Shown: one piece after another, positions 1-5,157 of the stretch
How the letters are laid out: every line of letters begins with the position of its first letter
Numbering within the stretch: position 1 is the stretch's first letter
NCBI GenBank assembly: GCA_002448395.1
Contig: DJXS01000078.1
Location: 7,687-20,653, forward strand
Reading direction: 5' to 3'
Length of the DNA: 12,967 bases
Origin: Lachnospiraceae bacterium UBA6998
GTDB taxonomy: Bacteria; Bacillota; Clostridia; Lachnospirales; Lachnospiraceae
Position numbers and translations under genes: made by a program
The notes under the pieces: generated by a model
The model's database searches: none
What the model was told of the DNA's origin: nothing
Seen by the model: only the letters and a program-made list of their open reading frames with translations

Positions 1-33
1 ACAGGTGAGGAAAAACCGATCACCGTAGTGAAA

Positions 34-73
34 CCGACCTCTGGGGTGGTTTGCACTCTGGGGTCCTTTGCAC
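34..73 (-). repeat. Dispersed CCCCAGAGGTC repeat, reverse-oriented copy with a degenerate second half
   Basis: An exact reverse copy of the 11-mer core (GACCTCTGGGG) lies at 36-46 and continues into TGGTTTG as in the other copies. It is followed at 54-73 by a degenerate partial copy (CTCTGGGGTCCTTTGCACC). It sits just upstream of the Imm32-like gene. Reading frame 1 is open from base 1 through this repeat into that gene, so an upstream coding sequence could read through it; frames 2 and 3 close at 26-28 and 6-8. Confidence 0.85.
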
Positions 74-114
74 CATTCGGATCCTGCAGGATCCAGATTA
101 GCGAGGTAAAGAAC

Positions 115-324
115 GTGAAAATTGAGTGGGTTGATGGCTCTGAAATCAAGGCTGTTGTCGAAAACGGCGAAATCGTAATCTCCGCGAACAGAGAGGGGAT
201 GCTCTCGCTGGCAAAACATCTAACGGCGCTGGCAGATGGAATACCGGGAGATCACATCCATTATGATGTGAACAATTCTCTTGAAGATGGTTCAACAGAA
301 ATGATCATTGAGAGAATCAGATAG
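115..324 (+). CDS. Imm32-like immunity protein (69 aa)
   Basis: A small acidic protein of 69 residues. The segment REGMLSLAKHLTALAD followed by HIHYD and NSLEDGSTEMIIERI matches my memory of the Imm32 family, small immunity proteins found next to polymorphic toxins, where 'hIHyDeyNsLedGS.ELIIek' is the signature. The start chosen is GTG at 115, preceded by GAGGTAA at 103-109; this gives the usual family length. A longer frame is open to the left edge, but the extra residues are encoded by the dispersed repeat and unlikely to be native. No toxin gene is visible in the window, so the partner is either upstream or lost. The HEAT-like gene follows 27 bases later. In the cell it would be cytoplasmic and neutralise a toxin by binding; this is inferred from the family. 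The family call rests on recall of the motif, not on a search. Confidence 0.65.
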   Translation: MKIEWVDGSEIKAVVENGEIVISANREGMLSLAKHLTALADGIPGDHIHYDVNNSLEDGSTEMIIERIR

Positions 325-351
325 TTTCCTGCTTACAGTGAGGGCACTGAA

Positions 352-897
352 ATGGATACAGCCACCAAGAATTATATCGACAGTCTGGACAGAAGGAGCA
401 TCCCCTGGAACCGGATGTTTACTGCCTATGGCACTGCGGAGCATTACAATGAACTGCTGTCAGTGCTTGAAGAAACCACTGACGAGGTGCAGTGGAAGAA
501 GACTTTTACCCGCATCTCGGATTTTGAACACCAGAGCACGATGTTCCCGCCGGCTCCGTTTGTACTGGTATTTCTTGTCAGGATTTTGCAAAAGCACTTC
601 CAAGACGGATCCCCAGACGGAATTGCCAAAATATTGATCGACCAACTCACGTACTACACCGACGTGTGCAACGATGCCGAAAACATGGAGCACGCGCAGC
701 TGCTCGACCATTTCTGGGATCTTCTGGATGACGAGAATCTTTTGCCTGAAGACTGTACAGAAGAGGATCTTGATCAAATATTTGAAAATCCCGATGCGGT
801 TTCAGATGAGCTGTTTTACAGCTTCTACTATTACTCAAAGATTGTACTGTCCCAAGTACCTCTTGGACCTCTGGTACCTCTTGGACCTCTGGGGTAG
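352..897 (+). CDS. Hypothetical HEAT-like protein, possible immunity protein, with repeat-encoded C-terminus
   Basis: A 181-residue acidic protein without signal peptide or membrane segment. The N-terminal layout (IPWNRMFTAYGTAEHYNELL, then about 35 residues later ISDFEHQSTMFPPAPFVLVFLVRIL) resembles a common group of HEAT-repeat hypothetical proteins that carry 'pW..l..ayG.a..ip.lL..L' and 'HQgtvy.at.a.vpfLieLl'. These often occur in toxin-immunity neighbourhoods; together with the preceding Imm32-like gene this suggests an immunity role, which is inference. GAGGG at 340-344 precedes the ATG. The last 14 residues (QVPLGPLVPLGPLG) are encoded by an 18-bp tandem duplication and a copy of the dispersed repeat, and the TAG stop lies inside the repeat. 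The native C-terminus was therefore probably replaced or lost. The protein may still fold, since the remaining part ends in predicted helix. Confidence 0.55.
   Translation: MDTATKNYIDSLDRRSIPWNRMFTAYGTAEHYNELLSVLEETTDEVQWKKTFTRISDFEHQSTMFPPAPFVLVFLVRILQKHFQDGSPDGIAKILIDQLTYYTDVCNDAENMEHAQLLDHFWDLLDDENLLPEDCTEEDLDQIFENPDAVSDELFYSFYYYSKIVLSQVPLGPLVPLGPLG
856..891 (+). repeat. 18-bp exact tandem duplication inside the end of a gene
   Basis: The 18-mer GTACCTCTTGGACCTCTG occurs twice in a row (856-873, 874-891). It is a variant of the dispersed repeat core. As 18 is a multiple of three it keeps the frame and encodes the doubled VPLGPL of the upstream protein. Confidence 0.9.
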
Positions 898-981
898 TTT
901 GTGGACAGGTGTGGACAAACCACCCCAGAGGTCCCAAAGGTCGATTTATACCCAGGTGGGAACAAATTACCCCAGAGGTCG
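883..981. repeat. Dispersed repeat cluster: inverted pair plus one further unit
   Basis: Cores lie at 884-894 (reverse), 923-933 (forward) and 970-980 (forward). The first two form an inverted repeat with 20-bp arms (883-902 and 915-934) and one mismatch. The third unit (951-981) differs in sequence before the core (CCCAGGTGGGAACAAATTA). The cluster fills the space between the HEAT-like gene and ydcF, and includes the stop codon of the former. Confidence 0.85.
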
Positions 982-1017
982 AAGGAGAGGAGAAGGAGGG
1001 GGCGAAGGAGCAAAACA

Positions 1018-1812
1018 ATGAAAAAGAGCACTGCAGACGCAATAAACATTCTGGGACAGTTTTGCGGCATGAGAGATGTGGAATGCCTGAACACTGAAGC
1101 CCTCATGGCAAAATATAGCATCCCCCAGGCAGACGTATTCGTCTTGTTCGGCGGAAGTATCCTCGAGGGCGGAGATTTGCTCGCGCAGGCAATCAAAGAC
1201 CGGATCGCGAAAGTCTATGTCATTGTCGGCGGCGCCAGGCACACAACAGAAGCCTTGCGGCAAAAAGTGCACAGCGAATATCCTGCGATTGAAACAACCG
1301 GCCTGCCGGAAGCGGAAGTCTTTCAGAGATATTTGAAAGAGGTTTATTCCTGCGAGGCGGACTATCTCGAGACAAAATCCACCAACTGCGGCAACAACAT
1401 CACCTACCTGCTGGACTTGCTGAAAGAGAACCAAGTCAAGTGTTCCAGCATCATTCTCTGCCAGGATGCCACGATGCAGAGGCGTATGAACGCCGGCCTT
1501 CGAAAATATACATCGGACGACCTGCTCATAATCAATTACGCGGCTTACCGGGCTTTAGTCATAGCTGAGAATGATACTCTGACCTATTCAGAGCCTATTC
1601 ACGGAATGTGGGACATAAACCGCTATGTAAATTTACTGATGGGTGAGATTCCGAGACTTAAAGACGATGAGAACGGTTATGGCCCCAAGGGAAAGAGCTT
1701 CATTGCTCACGTCGATATTCCTGAGGCGGTTGATGCTACTTTCAACAAGTTGAAGGCAGTGTATGGAGATATAACAAGGGAAGCAAATCCGGAGTATGCA
1801 TCTATGGAATAA
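1018..1812 (+). CDS. ydcF: YdcF family protein (DUF218)
   Basis: A 264-residue protein, close to the length of Escherichia coli YdcF (about 266). Matching features are the first beta strand and loop ADVFVLFGGSIL (38-49), VYVIVGGARHTTEAL (66-80), the LETKSTNCGNN segment (117-127), which is the counterpart of the family's 'E..S.nT..N' site, and CQDATMQRRM (148-157). YdcF is an S-adenosylmethionine-binding protein of the DUF218 fold with unclear function. No signal peptide or membrane segment is seen, unlike the SanA/ElyC branch of DUF218. The start at 1018 is chosen because AAGGAG lies at 1006-1011; the frame is open upstream to 901 but that part is repeat-encoded. The stop codon at 1810-1812 overlaps the first bases of the next repeat copy. 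Function in this organism is not deducible from the neighbours. Confidence 0.85.
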   Translation: MKKSTADAINILGQFCGMRDVECLNTEALMAKYSIPQADVFVLFGGSILEGGDLLAQAIKDRIAKVYVIVGGARHTTEALRQKVHSEYPAIETTGLPEAEVFQRYLKEVYSCEADYLETKSTNCGNNITYLLDLLKENQVKCSSIILCQDATMQRRMNAGLRKYTSDDLLIINYAAYRALVIAENDTLTYSEPIHGMWDINRYVNLLMGEIPRLKDDENGYGPKGKSFIAHVDIPEAVDATFNKLKAVYGDITREANPEYASME

Positions 1813-1870
1813 ACCACCCCAGAGGTCATTATTCCACAGGTGTGGACAAACTACCCCAGAGGTCGTTTAT
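1811..1870 (+). repeat. Dispersed repeat, two forward units
   Basis: Cores at 1817-1827 and 1854-1864, in the same direction, joined by a linker containing TTCCACAGGTGTGGACAAAC. The 9-mer TGTGGACAA at 1841-1849 is one base away from the complement of a DnaA box (TTATCCACA). Confidence 0.85.
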
Positions 1871-1872
1871 AA
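1843..1872 (+). promoter_or_regulatory. Weak candidate promoter within the repeat
   Basis: TGGACA at 1843-1848 and TTATAA at 1867-1872, separated by 18 bases, would be an acceptable sigma-A-type promoter for the flavoprotein gene starting at 1912. The -35 half lies in the repeat and the -10 just after it. Only the spacing and partial matches support this. Confidence 0.3.
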
Positions 1873-1911
1873 CAACAGCAAATGTTTATACATAAGAAAA
1901 GGAGACCAACC

Positions 1912-2448
1912 ATGAAAAAAGTACTGATCATTTCAAGCAGCCCCAGGAAGAACAGCAACTCGGAGGCACTGTGCAAAGCTTTCGCAGAGGGAGCGAAGGA
2001 AGCCGGTAATGAGGTGGAGATCGTCACACTCCGGGATAAGACTATTAACTTCTGCCGGGGATGCTTTGCATGCCAAAAAACGCAGAAGTGTGTGATAAAT
2101 GATGACGCAGTCGAGATATGCCGGAAAGCGCTGACAGCGAACGTGCTGGTCTTTGCGACGCCTATTTACTATTACGAGATGTCGGGCCAGCTCAAGACAA
2201 TGCTCGATCGCCTGAATCCGCTGTATCCCAGCGACTACGCATTCACCGAAGTGTATTTCCTTTCTTCTGCCGCGGAGGATGAAGAATCCGTTCCGGAAAG
2301 AGCAGTAAACGGTGTAGGAGGCTGGGTTGAATGTTTCGAGAAAGCGCATCTTGCCGGAACAGTTTTCATGGGCGGCGTGACTGCGGCCGGTGAAAAGCCT
2401 GATCACCCGGCGCTGGAACAAGCTCGGGAGATGGGGCGGAAGTGCTGA
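1912..2448 (+). CDS. Flavodoxin-fold NAD(P)H-dependent oxidoreductase with ISF-like cysteine motif
   Basis: A 178-residue flavodoxin-fold protein of the NADPH-dependent FMN reductase group. The N-terminal strand KKVLIISSSPRKNSNSEAL (2-20) carries the FMN phosphate loop (SSSPRKNSNSE). VFATPIYYYEMSGQLKTMLDR (80-100) is the second flavin-contact region. Residues C48, C51, C54 and C60 form a CX2CX2CX5C motif, which fits the compact cysteine motif of iron-sulfur flavoproteins (ISF, CX2CX2CX4-7C), so a 4Fe-4S cluster beside the flavin is possible; many relatives carry similar cysteines. The start at 1912 is preceded by AAGGAG (about 1899-1904); an in-frame ATG at 1882 has no such site. It is probably cytoplasmic and reduces an unknown acceptor. 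The acetyltransferase gene follows after 52 bases, probably co-transcribed. Confidence 0.8.
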   Translation: MKKVLIISSSPRKNSNSEALCKAFAEGAKEAGNEVEIVTLRDKTINFCRGCFACQKTQKCVINDDAVEICRKALTANVLVFATPIYYYEMSGQLKTMLDRLNPLYPSDYAFTEVYFLSSAAEDEESVPERAVNGVGGWVECFEKAHLAGTVFMGGVTAAGEKPDHPALEQAREMGRKC

Positions 2449-2500
2449 TGGTACACGGAATCTGCTTCGCGGATCGTACTTAAACCATAAAAGGAGACAT

Positions 2501-3112
2501 ATGGATAAAAGAGACTTAATCGACAGCCTGCGCAAGCCGGATATGGACAGAATCCGGCAATTCAGGGAATGTGTCCGAAAAGAGAACGCCGTCATAGCAC
2601 TCCAATCTCCGGAAATGGAGCTCTCCGCAGCTATGACGCAGCGGGCGCTGATCATCACAGATGAAATGAACAATCATTACCATACACCGGAGGAACTCCA
2701 TGAACTCCTTGAGGAACTGACTTGCAGAGAAGTCCCTGCTCATGTAGGGATCGTTCCGCCGTTCAGTACCGATTTCGGGGCCAATATCATCTTTGAGGAT
2801 GGCGTGTATATCAATGCTGGTGTATCTATGCAGGATCAAGGCGGAATTCTCATAAAGGAAGGTGCTTTGATCGGGCATCATGTAGTTCTGGCAACGCTCA
2901 ATCACGTACTGGATCCGGCCAGAAGACATGACCTTATTCCGAAGCCGATCGTGATCGGTAGAAATGCATGGATCGGCGCTAATGCAACAATCCTTCAAGG
3001 CGTCACTGTCGGTGACGGCGCCGTCGTGGCAGCGGGAGCTGTAGTGACAGACGATGTTCCTGCAAACACTGTAGTCGGCGGAATTCCGGCAAAGGTAATT
3101 CGTAAGATCTAA
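2501..3112 (+). CDS. Sugar O-acetyltransferase of the hexapeptide-repeat (LacA/Maa/NodL-like) family
   Basis: A 203-residue acetyl-CoA dependent O-acetyltransferase with left-handed beta-helix. The N-terminal Mac-type region (about 15-75) includes TPEELHELLEELT. The hexapeptide part begins near FGANIIFEDGVYINAGVSM (92-110), and the catalytic histidine is expected at H135 in ATLNHVLDP, the counterpart of 'a.vHPldp' in maltose and galactoside acetyltransferases. The C-terminal turns IGRNAWIGANATILQGVTVG (152-171) and GAVVTDDVPANTVVGGIPAKVIR are typical. AAGGAG just before 2501 fixes the start. The acceptor sugar cannot be read. It lies 52 bases after the flavoprotein and 20 bases before the methyltransferase remnant, suggesting one transcript. 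Confidence 0.88.
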   Translation: MDKRDLIDSLRKPDMDRIRQFRECVRKENAVIALQSPEMELSAAMTQRALIITDEMNNHYHTPEELHELLEELTCREVPAHVGIVPPFSTDFGANIIFEDGVYINAGVSMQDQGGILIKEGALIGHHVVLATLNHVLDPARRHDLIPKPIVIGRNAWIGANATILQGVTVGDGAVVAAGAVVTDDVPANTVVGGIPAKVIRKI

Positions 3113-3132
3113 CTCAGGGGATTGAGGCGACA

Positions 3133-3582
3133 ATGATCATTCAAAATATTGATAAAGGAAATCCGTTTGACTGGGGAAAAACGTCGGAGGATTATGCAAA
3201 ATACAGAGACATATATCCTCAGGAATTCTATGACTATATTTTGGTCCTTGGACTGTGTAAAAACGGGCAGACGGTTTTGGATATCGATACCGTTCACCCG
3301 GTCTGGGTGCCGGATGAATATTTGCAATATTTTGACCTGGTATCACAGAATGAGTTCAGAGTCGACGTCCCGTTTACCAGAGATTCCTGGCATGGGCGGA
3401 TGCGGGCCTGCCGGGGCGTAGGCGCGTCGATGTCTCCTGCGGATTTGGAGTCCTGGGATAAGGAGCACTACAAAATGCTTGAAGGTGCTGCGCCGGAGAG
3501 TTTCACGGTGAAGCACTATGTTTCCATTGCAGAATTGCAAAAGAGTGAAAGGAAGGGTTCTGTATGGACAGATCATTTTTAG
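3133..3582 (+). pseudogene. Class I SAM-dependent methyltransferase with internal deletion of the SAM-binding core
   Basis: The 149-residue product begins like a clostridial methyltransferase (NIDKGNPFDWGKTSEDYAKY, then RDIYPQEFY, LGLC, GQTVLD) and ends like one (HPVWVPDEYLQYF, then VPFTRDSWHGRMRACRGVGA and HYVSIAEL). As I recall, full-length members have about 250-270 residues, with VLDLGTGTG (motif I) and the rest of the Rossmann core between these two parts. Here VLDIDT (48-53) is followed at once by VHPVW, so roughly 105-115 residues are missing without loss of frame; the junction is near 3280-3295. Motif I (glycine-rich loop) is absent, so SAM binding is not expected. GAGG at 3124-3127 serves as ribosome binding site. 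The gene overlaps the next one by 19 bases. It could be expressed as a stable fragment, but methyltransferase activity is unlikely. Confidence 0.8.
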
Positions 3583-3923
3583 ATAATCATTACGATTCCA
3601 TCCTTGCTGTAAACAGGGAAAAAATACTATCAGGCGGAGTTGGGGACGTACTCTTAGAAAGGGCCCTGACTGACAGCAGGATGTCACTTGCCGTTCTGAT
3701 CCGCATTCCTCTTAATGTGGCAGAAAAGATCAACAGATGCATTGATGATCTAAGAGGGATTGAGCCAAATCTGTACTATTATCCTGCCAAGGATTTCCAC
3801 ATCACAGTGATGGATGTGCTAAAAGGCGAGGAAACAAACCACCCCAGAGGTCGTTTTTCCACAGATGGGGACAAACCACCCCAGGGGACAAACCACCCCA
3901 GAGGTCGTTTTTCATTAAGGTGA
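3564..3923 (+). pseudogene. 2H phosphoesterase (LigT / 2'-5' RNA ligase-like), truncated by the repeat
   Basis: The first 90 residues match the N-terminal half of a clostridial 2'-5' RNA ligase-like or cyclic phosphodiesterase protein: FLDNHYDSILAVNREKIL, MSLAVLIRIP, and the first catalytic motif in YYYPAKDFHITVMDVLKG with H79-I-T81. The family needs two HxT/S motifs and has, as I recall, about 220-240 residues in this subgroup. From residue 91 (base 3834) the reading frame runs into the dispersed repeat, which encodes the last 29 residues (TNHPRGRFSTD and similar), so the second motif is gone. GGAAGGG at 3551-3557 precedes the ATG. The missing 3' half has no counterpart downstream: the next gene begins at 3930. 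The gene is best seen as inactive. Confidence 0.75.
3834..3912 (+). repeat. Dispersed repeat, three forward units (one partial)
   Basis: Complete cores at 3842-3852 and 3896-3906. Between them is a shortened unit ending in CCCCAGGGGACAAACC, where the AGAGGTC part is lost. The linker contains TTTTCCACA (3855-3863). The block begins inside the LigT-like frame and ends just before the ribosome binding site of the iron-sulfur protein gene. Confidence 0.88.
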
Positions 3924-3929
3924 TCAAAC

Positions 3930-4757
3930 ATGACAAAACTCAGACAGTACTTACAACCACTTATCATACTGATCATTTTTGAAGCTGTAGCCGTGACATT
4001 GTGGCTGACGAAGAACAATTTGTTTTATTTGTTTAACTTCAGTTACATCGGGCTGTCGATTTCTCTCGGAATTTTCCTGTTTATCAACAAATACAAATAT
4101 GCCAGGCGCATCGTTCAGCTGCTTGTCGGATTATATATGCTTGTCTATCTCGGATTGATCTGCCGTGAAAATATGCAGATCGAGGGGTTTTGGTACTATC
4201 TTTTCACAGGCGTATTTGAAGCGGCGACGATTCATTACGCAGTTGCCAAAATATTCGGCCCCCTGGTATTTGGACGAGGCTGGTGCGGCTATGCCTGCTG
4301 GACGGCAATGGTTCTGGATTTTCTTCCCTACAAGGTTGCGGCGCAGCCGAGGAAAAAGATTGGATGGATACGCTATATTACGTTTGCTTTGTCGCTCATC
4401 TTCGTATCAGCGCTTTTTCTTGCAAAAGTCGGGAATATAGAAAGAATCATGTTCTGGGCGTTCATTATAGGCAATATTGCTTATTATGGAATAGGCATAG
4501 CGCTTGCGTTTGCACTAAAAGATAACAGGGCCTTCTGTAAATACATCTGCCCGATCACTGTTTTTCTAAAACCAATGAGTTATTTCTCCCTAATCCGCAT
4601 TAAATGTGACAAGGACAAATGTGTAAATTGCGGAAAATGCAAGCGAGTGTGCCCTATGGATGTGGATGTGACAGACAACGCGAGAAGCAGGAAAAACGGA
4701 ACAGAGTGCATTCTCTGCATGGAGTGCGTCAGGAATTGCCCTAAAGGGGCGCTGTGA
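3930..4757 (+). CDS. Membrane-bound 4Fe-4S binding protein (NapH/polyferredoxin-like)
   Basis: A 275-residue protein with an N-terminal hydrophobic part of about six membrane segments (roughly 8-26, 35-53, 61-78, 92-112, 148-166, 172-196) and a C-terminal ferredoxin domain. The two cluster motifs are C231-C234-C237-C241P and C260-C263-C266-C270P, each CX2CX2CX3CP. Paired cysteines C119/C123 in RGWCGYACW and C203/C207 in FCKYICPI at membrane borders are typical of the NapH/NosR/RdxA-like membrane electron-transfer group. The likely role is electron transfer between quinone or a membrane partner and a soluble partner; the partner is not in the window. AAGGTGATC at 3917-3925 gives a strong start at 3930. 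The gene is flanked on both sides by repeat blocks, so it may be transcribed separately from the genes before it. Confidence 0.82.
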   Translation: MTKLRQYLQPLIILIIFEAVAVTLWLTKNNLFYLFNFSYIGLSISLGIFLFINKYKYARRIVQLLVGLYMLVYLGLICRENMQIEGFWYYLFTGVFEAATIHYAVAKIFGPLVFGRGWCGYACWTAMVLDFLPYKVAAQPRKKIGWIRYITFALSLIFVSALFLAKVGNIERIMFWAFIIGNIAYYGIGIALAFALKDNRAFCKYICPITVFLKPMSYFSLIRIKCDKDKCVNCGKCKRVCPMDVDVTDNARSRKNGTECILCMECVRNCPKGAL

Positions 4758-4760
4758 TGA

Positions 4761-4837
4761 ACAAACTACCCGAACAAACCACCCCAGAGGTCGATTTTCC
4801 ACAGATGGGGACAAACCACCCCAGAGGTCGATTTTCC
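4761..4837 (+). repeat. Dispersed repeat, two forward units and one partial
   Basis: A partial unit (ACAAACTACCC, 4761-4771) is followed by complete cores at 4782-4792 and 4819-4829. The linker contains TTTTCCACA at 4795-4803. It starts four bases after the stop codon of the iron-sulfur protein. No inverted partner is present, so this block does not form the long palindrome seen elsewhere. Confidence 0.88.
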
Positions 4838-4868
4838 CCGACTATTATATAAGCCTGGTGAACAAAGA

Positions 4869-4909
4869 TAATGAGTTGGATTATTTCTATGAATTAATCC
4901 AACTCATTA
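4869..4909 (-). terminator. Hairpin between converging genes, probable terminator of the NRPS operon
   Basis: A perfect 15-bp inverted repeat: TAATGAGTTGGATTA (4869-4883) and TAATCCAACTCATTA (4895-4909) with an 11-base loop. On the minus strand it is followed by TCTTTGTT, moderately T-rich; on the plus strand the following bases are less T-rich. The stem is AT-rich, so termination may be partial. It lies 16 bases after the stop of the acyl carrier protein gene and could serve both converging transcripts. Confidence 0.65.
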
Positions 4910-4924
4910 GATAATTTAGTTCTA

Positions 4925-5152
4925 TTACTGGCACCTTTCGGTGATATAGCGGATCGCGTCCTCGACCCTGACCATGCTGCTGATATCGTCGTCATCGATC
5001 TCTATGTCAAACTCATCTTCAAAAGCGACCACAACGTTTACCACGTCCAGCGAGTTGAGCCCCAGGTCATTGCGGAAGTGTGACTGCGGGGTGATCTTTT
5101 CCGCCGGTACTTCCGTATAGTCTTTGAGTATATCGCGAATTTTCTCAAGCAT
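4925..5152 (-). CDS. Free-standing acyl carrier protein of the NRPS operon
   Basis: A 75-residue acidic carrier protein. S34 in DLGLNSLDVV is the expected phosphopantetheine attachment site; the usual D before S is N here (GLNSL rather than GLDSL), which is seen in many non-housekeeping carrier proteins. The C-terminal part EDEFDIEIDDDDISSMVRVEDAI is typical helix III/IV. It is the last gene of the operon, five bases after the ligase stop, and its Shine-Dalgarno sequence lies in the ligase's last codons. The likely role is to receive the acyl group from the ligase and present it to the condensation domain of the synthetase. No phosphopantetheinyl transferase is in the window. A housekeeping fatty-acid ACP is less likely because no fatty acid synthesis genes are near. 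Confidence 0.9.
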   Translation of the reverse strand: MLEKIRDILKDYTEVPAEKITPQSHFRNDLGLNSLDVVNVVVAFEDEFDIEIDDDDISSMVRVEDAIRYITERCQ

Positions 5153-5157
5153 TTTTC

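Noticed and set aside
901..1017. Upstream extension of ydcF to 901
   Set aside because: The 39 extra residues are encoded by repeat and purine-rich leader; AAGGAG before 1018 and family length support the shorter protein.
3855..4803. Replication origin because of DnaA-box-like sequences
   Set aside because: No dnaA, dnaN or AT-rich unwinding region is present and the boxes are single elements inside a repeat family.
34..4837. CRISPR array from the repeated 11-mer
   Set aside because: Copies are irregularly spaced, in both orientations, and separated by genes or by repeat-derived linkers; there are no unique spacers of uniform length and no cas genes.
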